This document shows positions 8,731-16,922 of a stretch of 64,000 nt of DNA, piece by piece. Within the stretch, counting starts at the first letter, position 1. Every line of letters starts with the position of its first letter. Under the pieces are notes generated by a model. The model searched no databases and was not told the origin of the DNA. It saw only the letters and a program-made list of their open reading frames with translations. The position numbers and the translations under genes are program-made. Source of the stretch: Arthrobacter sp. B0490 (lineage in GTDB: Bacteria; Actinomycetota; Actinomycetes; Actinomycetales; Micrococcaceae). The stretch lies in contig NZ_PJIR01000006.1 of assembly GCF_002929355.1 (NCBI RefSeq), positions 62,001 through 126,000 on the forward strand, given 5' to 3'.

Positions 8731-9870
8731 ATGAACGGGAAGACACGCGTCGTGGTACTGGGCGGCGGCTATGCCGGGGTGATGGCCGCCAACCGTCTCG
8801 CCGGGAGCCGACAGGCACCCGCGGTGGAGGTGACCCTCGTCGACCCGGGACCGCACTTCACGGAGCGGATCCGGTTGCACCAGCTCGCCGCGGGAACCCG
8901 CGACGGCACAGGGGTGGACTGGGCGGAGGTGCTGCACCCGCAGGTGCGGCACGTGCGGAGCCGCGCGGTGAGCATCGACGCGGAGGCCCGGATCGTCGCA
9001 TTGGCTCACGTCGAGCCGGTGCACTTCGACTGGTTGATCTACGCGGTGGGCAGCGGGGAACAGCCGACCCCGCTGCTCTCGGTGACCGATACCACCGTCG
9101 CCCGGACGACCCGGGACACGATCGCCGGACTGCCGACAGGGGCGACGGTCACGATCGCCGGCGCGGGCCCGACCGGGGTGGAGGTGGCCTGTGCTGTCGC
9201 GGTGTCGCGCCCGGACCTCTCGATCACCGTCGTGGCCCCCGCGGGCCTCACCCATCCGCTGACCGCACACCCCGCGGTGGCACGGCGGTTGCATCGCCTG
9301 GGCATCACGGTGGAGGACGGCAGGGTGGATCGGGGCACCGGCGCCGTCACCACTGCGGACGGGCACTGCCGCCCTGCGGCCCGGGCGGTGCTCTGGACCG
9401 TCGGACTGGCCACGCCACGCCTGGCGGCGGACAGCGGCCTGCCCGTGAGCGGCGACGCCCGACTGATGGTGGATGCGACCCTCACCGTGCCGGGGCGGGA
9501 GCGGATCCTCGGGGCCGGCGATGCCGTCGCCGTACAGGGCCTCGCGGGACGACACCTCCGGGCGTCCTGCGCATCGGCCCTTCCGATGGGCGCCCATGCG
9601 GCCGACACCGTGCTGGCCCGGCTGGCCGGCCGGACGCCCGACGCGATCGACATCGGGTATCTCCTGCAGTGCCTGGACCTCGGCGCCGGGCACGGGCACG
9701 TCCAGGCCGTACGCCCGGACGACACCGCACGCCGCTGGGCCCTGGCCGGTCGGGCCGGCGGCTGGGCCAAGGAGCAGGTGTGCCGAATGACCCTGACCTG
9801 GCTCGCCCGCGAGGCACGCAGCCCGGGGTCCTTCACCTGGCCGTCCGGACCTGCCGTATCCGTACACTGA
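8731..9870 (+). CDS. FAD-dependent pyridine nucleotide oxidoreductase (NDH-2-like)
   Basis: This 379-residue protein carries VVVLGGGYAGVMAANRLAG at its N-terminus (FAD Rossmann GxGxxG) and a second Rossmann fold TIAGAGPTGVEVACAVAV for NAD(P)H. The segment ILGAGDAVAVQG is the FAD-ribityl-binding GD motif. The family includes type II NADH dehydrogenases and actinobacterial oxidoreductases found beside sigJ. ATG 8731 was chosen because the Rossmann strand starts there, although the frame is open to 8608. The sigma factor gene starts four bases after its stop, so they form an operon. It is a classic ECF41 partner (the oxidoreductase of the carboxymuconolactone decarboxylase, oxidoreductase, epimerase set) and probably the main sigma target. 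Confidence 0.85.
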   Translation: MNGKTRVVVLGGGYAGVMAANRLAGSRQAPAVEVTLVDPGPHFTERIRLHQLAAGTRDGTGVDWAEVLHPQVRHVRSRAVSIDAEARIVALAHVEPVHFDWLIYAVGSGEQPTPLLSVTDTTVARTTRDTIAGLPTGATVTIAGAGPTGVEVACAVAVSRPDLSITVVAPAGLTHPLTAHPAVARRLHRLGITVEDGRVDRGTGAVTTADGHCRPAARAVLWTVGLATPRLAADSGLPVSGDARLMVDATLTVPGRERILGAGDAVAVQGLAGRHLRASCASALPMGAHAADTVLARLAGRTPDAIDIGYLLQCLDLGAGHGHVQAVRPDDTARRWALAGRAGGWAKEQVCRMTLTWLAREARSPGSFTWPSGPAVSVH

Positions 9871-9874
9871 CGTC

Positions 9875-10762
9875 GTGACCACCATCCCGGACCAGGACGA
9901 GCTGTTCCTCGCCCACCGCTCGATGGTGTTCGCGATCGCCTACGAGATCCTCGGCTCCCGGGCCGATGCCGAGGACATCGTCCAGGAGACCTACCTGCGC
10001 TGGGCGGCCGTGGACGGAACCGCCGTGCGGAACGCGCGGGCGTACCTCGCGACCACTGCCGGCCACGCGGCGCTCAACCACGTGCGCACCGTGGAACGGC
10101 GCCGGGAGCACTATCCGGGGCCATGGCTGCCCGAACCGCTCGTCCCCGACGACGAGAGCCCGGAGCACCGGCTCCTGGTCGAGGAACAACTCACGTACGC
10201 GCTGTCCGTGGTCCTGCAGCAGGGCACGCCGGAGCAGCGTGCCGTGTTCATGCTCCACGACGTGTTCGGGCTGCCCTACCCCGACATCGCCGAAGCGATG
10301 GGCAAGACCCAGGCCGCGGTCCGCCAGATCGCCCATCGGGCACGCACCCGGCTCGACGCCACGTTCGGCCCCGCGGTCGGTGCCGGGACCATGGAGAAGG
10401 ACGGCGCGGAGGTGCTCGACGCCTTCCTGGCCGCCGTCGCCACCGGAGACCTGCAGGCCCTGATCGACGTGCTGGCACCGGACGCCGTGCTGCTCTCCGA
10501 CGGCGGCGGCAGGGTGGTCGCCGCCCGTAAGCCGATCCTCGGCGCCGAGGCCGTCGCGCGTTTCCTCCTCAGGATCGCCCGTACCCCGGAACCCGACCTG
10601 CGGGCGGAGATCGCCCCGCTCAACGGCGGCCTGGGGGTCCTGGTCCATGCCGGTGCCCGACTCGAGCTGACCCTGGCCGTCGCCGTCGACGACCGACGGC
10701 GGGTGACGGGCGTCTATCTGGTCCGTAATCCCGACAAGCTTCCGCAGCGGGGCAGCGCGTAG
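9875..10762 (+). CDS. sigJ: ECF41-group RNA polymerase sigma factor (SigJ-like)
   Basis: The 295-residue protein has sigma-2 (DAEDIVQETYLRWAAV, about 31-46) and sigma-4 (LPYPDIAEAMGKTQAAVRQI, about 133-152) regions. It then carries a SnoaL/NTF2-like C-terminal domain from about residue 178. All three ECF41 landmarks are present: linker WLPEPL (84-89), DGGGR (209-213) and NPDKL (285-289). In this group the fused C-terminal domain replaces a separate anti-sigma factor and tunes activity. No anti-sigma gene is adjacent, as expected. GTG start, four bases after the oxidoreductase stop. Its predicted promoter lies in front of that oxidoreductase, which predicts autoregulation. The inducing signal is unknown. 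Confidence 0.92.
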   Translation: MTTIPDQDELFLAHRSMVFAIAYEILGSRADAEDIVQETYLRWAAVDGTAVRNARAYLATTAGHAALNHVRTVERRREHYPGPWLPEPLVPDDESPEHRLLVEEQLTYALSVVLQQGTPEQRAVFMLHDVFGLPYPDIAEAMGKTQAAVRQIAHRARTRLDATFGPAVGAGTMEKDGAEVLDAFLAAVATGDLQALIDVLAPDAVLLSDGGGRVVAARKPILGAEAVARFLLRIARTPEPDLRAEIAPLNGGLGVLVHAGARLELTLAVAVDDRRRVTGVYLVRNPDKLPQRGSA

Positions 10763-10813
10763 GCGTCCGTGTCGCCACGGCCGGGTGCGGTACGAGCGGA
10801 CCATCCGAGCGGA

Positions 10814-11953
10814 CTATTCATACGAAGGCGCGGCGCCCTGGGCCGGTGCCGGCGGACCACCGGCACGGCACCCCGCCGCCGCCCCCACCGGACCCGTCCC
10901 CGCCGCAATCTCAACAGCACGTATCGCCGCACCCGACGACGGAGCGACGGCGACCGCGCCGGCCCGGATCGCGCGCGGCGTCGTCGCGCACCACCGGCGC
11001 ACGCAGCGGGTCAGGGCCGACTGCTCGGACAGGCCCACGAGCCCGGCGACCTGCTGCAGCGGCAGGTCCGTGCGTGTGAGCAAGCGGAGCGCGGCATCAC
11101 GGCGGGCGTCGTCGAGCAGGGCCTCGAACGTGGTGTTCTCCGCCGCCAGTCGCCGCTGGAGCGTGCGCGGGTGCATCCCGAGAAGCCGGGCAGCGGACTC
11201 GATCCGCGGCGGGGACGTGCCGAGCATGCCGTCGATGGCGTTCCGGACCTGCGGGGCGACGACACGACCGGGTTCCGGGAAGTGGCTGTGGAGGTACTCG
11301 AGGGCGATCTCCCGGAGCGTCCCGTCCACACCGACCAGTGGCCGGTCCAGCAGGCTCCGCGGCACCCGCAGGAGCGAGGCCGCCTGCCCGAACCGCACCT
11401 CCGCCCCGAAGAACTCGGCGTAGCGGGCCGCGGAGGCCCTCGGCTGGTGGGAGAGGTGGACCGAGTGGAGACCGTAGGGCCCGTCCACGAGGAAACGGAT
11501 CATGCGGTGCGCGAAGGCGAGGATGGCGTCGGTCGCCTGGCGGGGCGGCGTCCCCTGTGACGATCCGTAGCAGAGGCCCACCTCTCCTGCACGCCCCTCC
11601 GGGTCCGGCACGATGGTGAAGCGCAGCACGGGGCTGTGGAGGAAGAGGAACTGGGACGCGCATCCGAGCGCGGCACCGACCGTCGGCGAGTTCTGCACGG
11701 CGACGGCGAGCGGACCGAGGATGCCGATGTCCTGGTACTCCGACATGCGCAGGCCGAGGTCCGGGCAGGGCAGCTCGCGCGCCGCGCCCTCCAGGAGCTT
11801 CGCCATGGCGACGTCGGAGACGAGGACGTCGTCGCTGCCGAGCGCCTCCAGCGGCACACGGTACTGCACGGCGAGCGCAGCGGCGTCACCCCCGAACTGC
11901 CCGACGACGTCGCTGAAGCCACGCATGCCGGCGGAACGGATGACGGAGCCCAT
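10814..11953 (-). CDS. AraC family regulator, VirS-like
   Basis: The 379-residue protein has an N-terminal arabinose-binding-like domain of the OruR/VirS type (FSDVVGQFGGDAAALAVQYR, YQDIGILGPLAVAVQNSPTV). A C-terminal AraC HTH follows at about 265-345 (PPRIESAARLLGMHPRTLQR and GLSEQSALTRCVRRW). The C-terminus extends about 50 Ala/Gly/Pro-rich residues past the HTH, which is unusual. Start is uncertain: ATG 11953 and an in-frame TTG at 11962 both lack a convincing ribosome site. It is divergent from a monooxygenase, SDR and hydrolase operon, the arrangement of virS and mymA in Mycobacterium tuberculosis, so it probably activates that operon. Confidence 0.82.
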   Translation of the reverse strand: MGSVIRSAGMRGFSDVVGQFGGDAAALAVQYRVPLEALGSDDVLVSDVAMAKLLEGAARELPCPDLGLRMSEYQDIGILGPLAVAVQNSPTVGAALGCASQFLFLHSPVLRFTIVPDPEGRAGEVGLCYGSSQGTPPRQATDAILAFAHRMIRFLVDGPYGLHSVHLSHQPRASAARYAEFFGAEVRFGQAASLLRVPRSLLDRPLVGVDGTLREIALEYLHSHFPEPGRVVAPQVRNAIDGMLGTSPPRIESAARLLGMHPRTLQRRLAAENTTFEALLDDARRDAALRLLTRTDLPLQQVAGLVGLSEQSALTRCVRRWCATTPRAIRAGAVAVAPSSGAAIRAVEIAAGTGPVGAAAGCRAGGPPAPAQGAAPSYE

Positions 11954-12023
11954 GTCGTCCAAGGGTAAATAGGTGTCGCGCTAAGTCAAGTCCTGCCTCG
12001 ACGGCCGCCGGAATAATGGAAGC

Positions 12024-13544
12024 ATGGACACTCCCCTCGAACATCTCGACGTCGTCATCGTCGGCGCCGGTCTCTCCGGCATCGGCGCCGCCTACCGGGT
12101 CTCCACCGAGCTGCCGGGCAAGAGCTTCGCCGTCCTCGAAGCACGCGCGGCCATCGGCGGCACGTGGGACCTCTTCCGCTACCCGGGGGTCCGCTCCGAC
12201 AGCGACATGTTCACCCTCGGCTACCCGTTCCGCCCCTGGACCGAGGCGAAGGCGATCGCCGACGGCTCGTCGATCCTGCAGTACATCCGCGAGACCGCCG
12301 ACGACCCCCGCATCCGCGAACGCATCCGTTTCTCCACCAGGCTCATCAGCGCCGCCTGGTCCTCGGCCGATGCCTGCTGGACGCTGGACCTGGACGTGAC
12401 GGCCGACGACGGCAGCGCCCGGACGGTCGACCGCCGGCAGGTCACCTGCGGGTTCCTCTACCTGTGCAGCGGCTACTACGACTACGACCACGGGTACGAG
12501 CCGTCCTTCCCCGGCCACGAGTCCTTCCAGGGCGAAACGGTCCGCCCCCAGTTCTGGCCCGAGGACCTCGACTACGCGGGCAAGCGCGTCGTCGTGATCG
12601 GCAGCGGCGCCACCGCCGTCACGCTCGTGCCGTCCATGGCGAAGGACGCCGCGCACGTCACGATGCTGCAGCGCTCCCCCACCTACATCACGGCCGTGCC
12701 GAGCCGTGACAGGTTCTCGGACGCCGCACGCCGACACCTCCCCGCCGGGCCCGCCCACCACGTGGCCCGCGCCAAGAACGTCCTGTTCACGCAGGCGTTC
12801 TACCAGCTGTGCCGCCGCCGCCCGGAGATCGCCAAGAAGCTCATCCGCACCCAGACCGCGCGGATCCTCGACGACGAGAAGACCGTGGAGGAGAACTTCA
12901 CACCTGCCTACAACCCGTGGGACCAGCGTCTGTGCGTGGCACCGAGCGCCGACTTCTTCAAGGCCCTGAAGTCCGGCAGGGCCTCCGTGGTCACGGACAC
13001 CATCGACACCTTCACCCCGGACGGCATCCGCCTCTCCTCGGGCCAGGAACTCGAGGCCGACATCGTCGTCCCCGCGACCGGGCTGGCGATGCTGCCGCTC
13101 GGCGGCGCCACCTTCACCGTGGACGGGCAGCACGTGAACCTCGGCGACTCCTGGGTGTACCGGGGCCTGATGGTCAGCGGTGTCCCGAACCTCGCCCTCT
13201 GCGTGGGCTACACCAACGCGTCGTGGACGCTCCGGGCCGACCTCAGCTCGCGCTACGTCTGCCGCCTCATCCGGTACCTGGACCGCCACGGGCACCGCTA
13301 CGGAGCCCCCGCCGTCGACAGCGGGATGAAGGCCCGCCCCATCCTCGACCTGACGTCCGGGTACGTGCAGCGCGCCGTCTCCGCCTTCCCCAAGCAGGGC
13401 GACCGGCAACCGTGGACCATGCGGCAGAACTACCTGCTCGACGCCCCCACCGCACTGCGCGGCAACCTGGGGAAGAACATGGTCTTCGACGCCCCCACCC
13501 CGCCCGCCGTCCCGGCACCCGACCTGCAGGAGATCCACGCATGA
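12024..13544 (+). CDS. Flavin-containing monooxygenase (MymA/Baeyer-Villiger type)
   Basis: This 506-residue enzyme has the FAD Rossmann motif GAGLSG (14-19), GGTWDLFRYPGVRSDSDM (about 45-62) and an NADP motif GSGATA (193-198). The Baeyer-Villiger fingerprint F-x-G-x-x-x-H-x-x-x-W-P appears at 168-179 as FQGETVRPQFWP, with Arg174 where His is expected. Overall it resembles mycobacterial MymA, an NADPH-dependent flavoprotein acting on ketones, amines or sulfides. ATG 12024 has only a weak GGAAG upstream. It heads an operon with an SDR (ATGA overlap) and an alpha/beta hydrolase. The set fits ketone-to-ester oxidation and ester hydrolysis, with the SDR handling the alcohol/ketone step. Substrate unknown. 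Confidence 0.88.
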   Translation: MDTPLEHLDVVIVGAGLSGIGAAYRVSTELPGKSFAVLEARAAIGGTWDLFRYPGVRSDSDMFTLGYPFRPWTEAKAIADGSSILQYIRETADDPRIRERIRFSTRLISAAWSSADACWTLDLDVTADDGSARTVDRRQVTCGFLYLCSGYYDYDHGYEPSFPGHESFQGETVRPQFWPEDLDYAGKRVVVIGSGATAVTLVPSMAKDAAHVTMLQRSPTYITAVPSRDRFSDAARRHLPAGPAHHVARAKNVLFTQAFYQLCRRRPEIAKKLIRTQTARILDDEKTVEENFTPAYNPWDQRLCVAPSADFFKALKSGRASVVTDTIDTFTPDGIRLSSGQELEADIVVPATGLAMLPLGGATFTVDGQHVNLGDSWVYRGLMVSGVPNLALCVGYTNASWTLRADLSSRYVCRLIRYLDRHGHRYGAPAVDSGMKARPILDLTSGYVQRAVSAFPKQGDRQPWTMRQNYLLDAPTALRGNLGKNMVFDAPTPPAVPAPDLQEIHA

Positions 13545-14392
13545 GCATCCGACCCTTCCACTTCGCCGGCGCCACCGCCGTCGTCACCGGCGCCGCAGGA
13601 GGCATGGGAGAGCACCTCGCCCGCGGCCTCGCCGAACGGGGCAGCACCCTGCTGATCGTCGACCGGGACGGGGAGGGGCTCGACGCCGTCGCCTCCTCCA
13701 TCCGTTCCTCCTATCCCGGCAGCACCGTGACCACGTTCGTCGCCGACCTCGCCGACCGCGACGCCGTCGAACGCCTCGCCGCCGACCTGCTGGCCGCGAC
13801 CGACCGCGTGGATCTCCTGGTCAACAACGCCGGCGTCGCACTGGCCGGACGGTTCGACCAGATCAGCCTCGACGACTTCGACTGGGTCATGGCCATCAAC
13901 TTCTCCGCGCCGGTCAGGCTCACGCACCATCTGCTGCCGAGGATGACGCCGGAAGCCCACATCGTGAACGTCTCGAGCCTGTTCGGTCTCGTGGGGCCCA
14001 GGGGTCAGACCGCCTACTCGTCGAGCAAGTTCGCACTGCGCGGGTTCACCGAGGCGCTCCGCAACGAACTGCTGCCCCGCGGGATCGGCACCACGACCGT
14101 GCATCCGGGCGGCATCAGGACGAACATCGCACGCAATGCGCGCATCGGCGGGAACCTGAGCGACATCGACGTCACCCGCGCGAAGGACGAGTTCGACAAG
14201 CTCCTCACCTTCCCTGCGGACCGGGCCGCGGAACTCATGCTCGAGGCCGTCAAGGCCCGCAGGCCGCGCCTGCTGATCGGCCTCAGCGCCAAGGTGCCCG
14301 ACGTCGTCGCCCGCGTGGCGCCGATGTCCTTCGGCACCCTCGAGCGCGGCGGCACGAGGCTCCTGCGCCTCGCCGGGAAGATCCGGCGATGA
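13541..14392 (+). CDS. SDR family oxidoreductase
   Basis: This 283-residue classical short-chain dehydrogenase has TGAAGGMGEHLARGLAERG (about 16-34) for the cofactor, followed by LLIVDRDGEGL; the Asp after the second strand suggests NAD(H). It also has LLVNNAGVAL, catalytic Ser in VNVSSLFG, and YSSSK. The start ATG overlaps the FMO stop as ATGA, and its own stop overlaps the next ATG the same way, so all three genes are translationally coupled. The equivalent in the M. tuberculosis mymA operon is Rv3085 (sadH). Likely interconverts the alcohol and ketone used or made by the monooxygenase. Confidence 0.9.
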   Translation: MSIRPFHFAGATAVVTGAAGGMGEHLARGLAERGSTLLIVDRDGEGLDAVASSIRSSYPGSTVTTFVADLADRDAVERLAADLLAATDRVDLLVNNAGVALAGRFDQISLDDFDWVMAINFSAPVRLTHHLLPRMTPEAHIVNVSSLFGLVGPRGQTAYSSSKFALRGFTEALRNELLPRGIGTTTVHPGGIRTNIARNARIGGNLSDIDVTRAKDEFDKLLTFPADRAAELMLEAVKARRPRLLIGLSAKVPDVVARVAPMSFGTLERGGTRLLRLAGKIRR

Positions 14393-15291
14393 GCGCAGCC
14401 GGCGTCGGGTCCTCCCCCGCGATGCGCACCACCCCGGCGCAGGACGACGGTTACCTCGGCGTCGACGGGATCCGCGTCCGATACCGCGACGAGGGTGACC
14501 GGGAGAGGCCTCCCGTCCTCCTCCTGCACGGGATCGGTCGCAGCCTCGAGGACTGGGAGGGCCTGTACGGACGGCTCGCACCGGACCACCGGGTCATCAG
14601 CGTGGACCTGCCGGGCTTCGGCCTGTCGGACCGCACCGCCGGCCGGTATTCACTGGAGTCCATGGCCCGGTTCGTCATCGCCGTCCTGGACACCCTGGGC
14701 GAGCACCGGCCGCTGCACGTGGTGGGCAACTCCCTGGGCGGCGCGATCGCCCTGAAGATCAGCGCCCTCGAACCGCAGCGCGTGCGGAGCCTCGTGCTGG
14801 CGAACAGCGCGGGCTTCGGCAGGGAGGTCACCCTCGCGCTGCGTATCCTCGCGATCCGTCCCGTGGGGCGGCGGCTCCTGAAGGACAAGTCACGCAGGAC
14901 CGCGTACCGCACGGAGCGCGCACTGTTCTACGACAAGAGGTTCGTCACCGAGGAACGGCTCGACCACGCGCAGCAGGTGGGCGGGAACCCGGTGCACGAC
15001 GAGGTGCTGCTCGCCGTCGCTCGGCACCTCGGCACGTTCCGCGGGGTACGGCGTCGCTGGCGGACCGAGCTGCTCCGGACGGTCGCCGCCCAGCACAAGC
15101 CGACGCTCGTGGTGTGGGGCGACGAGGACCGCATCCTGCCGGCGTCCCACCTCGAGCACGCCCGCGCTGTCTTCCCGCACGCGGAGTTCCACCTGTTCGA
15201 GAAGACCGGGCACATGCCGCAGATCGAACGGGAGGAGGAGTTCGACGCCCTCGTCCGGCGGTTCATCCACGGCATCGAGGAACAGGGGTAG
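14389..15291 (+). CDS. Alpha/beta hydrolase
   Basis: This 300-residue hydrolase has oxyanion strand VLLLHGIGRSLEDW, nucleophile elbow VVGNSLGGAIAL (Ser of G-N-S-L-G), acid in VVWGDEDRILP and His in EKTGHMPQIERE. It is the third gene of the FMO-SDR-hydrolase operon, coupled by ATGA. It occupies the place of lipR in the mymA operon and could cleave the ester made by a Baeyer-Villiger reaction, though sequence alone does not fix the substrate. The first 20 residues before DDGYLGVDGIRVRYRDEG are poorly conserved-looking; a later start is possible. Confidence 0.88.
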   Translation: MSAAGVGSSPAMRTTPAQDDGYLGVDGIRVRYRDEGDRERPPVLLLHGIGRSLEDWEGLYGRLAPDHRVISVDLPGFGLSDRTAGRYSLESMARFVIAVLDTLGEHRPLHVVGNSLGGAIALKISALEPQRVRSLVLANSAGFGREVTLALRILAIRPVGRRLLKDKSRRTAYRTERALFYDKRFVTEERLDHAQQVGGNPVHDEVLLAVARHLGTFRGVRRRWRTELLRTVAAQHKPTLVVWGDEDRILPASHLEHARAVFPHAEFHLFEKTGHMPQIEREEEFDALVRRFIHGIEEQG

Positions 15292-15334
15292 ACGGCGCCC
15301 TTTCCGCAGCGCCCGCCGGATGGTGGAATGAGCC

Positions 15335-15895
15335 ATGACGCGCGTCATCTTCTACACGGCCTCCACGCTCAACGGCTTCATCGCGGACGAGCACAACTCC
15401 CTCGACTGGCTCTTCGCCGTCGAGCCTCCCCCGCCCGGACACTACGAGCGCTTCTTCGGTTCGATGGGCGTGCTCGTGGAGGGCTCGACCACGTACGAGT
15501 GGGTGCTGGCGTTCGAGAGGCTCCTCGAGGAGCCCGCGAAGTGGCGGACCCTGTACGGGGACAGGCCCACGTTCGTCTTCACCACCCGCGATCTGCCCGT
15601 CCCCGAGGGTGCCGACGTGCGGCTCGTCTCGGGCGATGTCCGCCCGGTGTTCGAGCGGATACTCGAGGCAGCGGGAGGGCGCGACATCTGGATCGTCGGC
15701 GGCGGCGACCTGGCCGGCCAGTTCCTCGCCGCCGGCCTGCTGGACGAGATCCAGGTGGCCGTCGCCCCCGTCGCCCTGACCGGAGGGGCCCCGCTGCTGC
15801 CCCTGCGCGTCGAATCGGACCGGCTGACCCTGCGCTCCGCCGAGCAGCAGGGACAGTTCGCCGTCCTGGTCTACGACGTCGGGCGGGAGGCCTGA
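15335..15895 (+). CDS. Dihydrofolate reductase family protein (RibD C-terminal fold)
   Basis: The 186-residue protein reads MTRVIFYTASTLNGFIADEH at the start, matching the DHFR-like fold of RibD C-terminal domain proteins (YyaP/YwjB type). It has EGSTTYEWVLAFER in the middle and DIWIVGGGDLAGQFLAAGLL for dinucleotide binding. It ends with a conserved LTGGAPLLPL segment. Such proteins bind NADPH, but most are not true folate reductases and their substrates are unknown. It stands alone between the FMO operon and a small cupin gene. Confidence 0.85.
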   Translation: MTRVIFYTASTLNGFIADEHNSLDWLFAVEPPPPGHYERFFGSMGVLVEGSTTYEWVLAFERLLEEPAKWRTLYGDRPTFVFTTRDLPVPEGADVRLVSGDVRPVFERILEAAGGRDIWIVGGGDLAGQFLAAGLLDEIQVAVAPVALTGGAPLLPLRVESDRLTLRSAEQQGQFAVLVYDVGREA

Positions 15896-15958
15896 ACGCG
15901 GGTCCACCCAGGTCCAGGTCCTCTGGCCACCGCGGACGGAGCGGCGTACAGTCCAGCC

Positions 15959-16303
15959 ATGATCAACGACGATCCGACCATCACGGACCCCGACCACTAC
16001 TCGGTGCTCTGGGAGAACGAATTCGTCCGGGTGCTGGAATACGTGGACGAACCCGGCGACCGGACGACGCCGCACGATCACCCGAACAGCGTCCTCGTCC
16101 CGCTGACCTCCTTCTCGCGCCGGCTCTCCTCCGGCGACAGGGTGTTCGACACACACCTGTCCGCGGGTCAGGCCGTCTGGCTCCCGGCACAGCGGCACTC
16201 CGGGGAGAACACCGGCAGGACGCCCACGCGGGGCATCCTCGTGGAACTGAAGGGGGCCTCGGCGGGGGAAGCGTCCCCCGAGACCCTCGGCCCCGATGCC
16301 TAA
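15959..16303 (+). CDS. Small cupin-fold protein
   Basis: The 114-residue protein has a single beta-barrel pattern: WENEFVRVLEYVDEPGDRTT then PHDHPNSVLVPLTSF, with His residues in a cupin-1-like H-D-H arrangement, and AGQAVWLPAQRHSGENTG as the second motif with His. It matches small cytoplasmic cupins common in soil actinobacteria. It probably binds a metal and may be an isomerase, dioxygenase or sensor, but no function can be assigned. TACAGT at 15947-15952 ends seven bases before the ATG, so a leaderless transcript is possible. Confidence 0.7.
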   Translation: MINDDPTITDPDHYSVLWENEFVRVLEYVDEPGDRTTPHDHPNSVLVPLTSFSRRLSSGDRVFDTHLSAGQAVWLPAQRHSGENTGRTPTRGILVELKGASAGEASPETLGPDA

Positions 16304-16486
16304 CGGTCCCCGGCGTTCCCGCGGACAGGGCCGGCTTCGCCCCGAGTTCGGGAGATCTTGATGGGACCTCGAGCTTCTCTGCACCCCGGCTTCATGTCGC
16401 ACGGAAAGACTGGGTGTCCGGTGGCGACCAGGGAGGGGCCCGTCCGGGCGCCCTTCGACCACCGGTCCGGCGCGAGAGGAGCGAAG

Positions 16487-16870
16487 GTGCAGCCCATCAT
16501 CGACAAGGCGGCCTTCTCCAGGCTCGTCGCCGACCTGGGCTCGCTTCGGGCCGCTGCATCCTTCGTCTCCCGGTTCACCGACCTGCTGGACGAACACATC
16601 CTCACGATCGAACGTTCCTTCCGCAGCACCGACCCCGAGCAGTGGCGTGACGCCGCCCAGCGGCTCCGCCTCGCGGCGGCGAAGGCCGGGGCCGGGAGGC
16701 TCCAGGCCACCGCGGCCCTGCTCCTGGAACCGGACGCACGGGACGCCCGCGCCGCACCGGCGCTCATCGGCCACCTGCGCTCGGACGCCAGGGTGTTCAC
16801 GCTGGCACACTCGGCGATGTGCGAGGAGCAGGCCCTCGCCGAACGGCTGGCCGCACGCCGGCCGGCCTGA
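16487..16870 (+). CDS. Hpt-like helical protein lacking the phospho-histidine
   Basis: This 127-residue all-helical protein resembles histidine phosphotransfer (Hpt) domains: LRAAASFVSRFTDLLDEHIL, then FRSTDPEQWRDAAQRLRLAA and AKAGAGRLQATAALL. In Hpt proteins the active His lies in an HxLKG-like helix before a small-residue G-A-x-x-L segment; here the matching stretch is AAQRLRLAAAKAGAGRL and has no His. GTG 16487 was chosen because AGAGGAG lies seven bases upstream and the domain starts there; the frame is open to 16358. It may act as a non-phosphorylated partner or inhibitor, but no signalling genes are nearby. Function unknown. Confidence 0.65.
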   Translation: MQPIIDKAAFSRLVADLGSLRAAASFVSRFTDLLDEHILTIERSFRSTDPEQWRDAAQRLRLAAAKAGAGRLQATAALLLEPDARDARAAPALIGHLRSDARVFTLAHSAMCEEQALAERLAARRPA

Positions 16871-16922
16871 CCGGCCTGACGACGTCCGGCCCCGGCACGT
16901 CCCATAAGCCGCCCGCTCCGCG

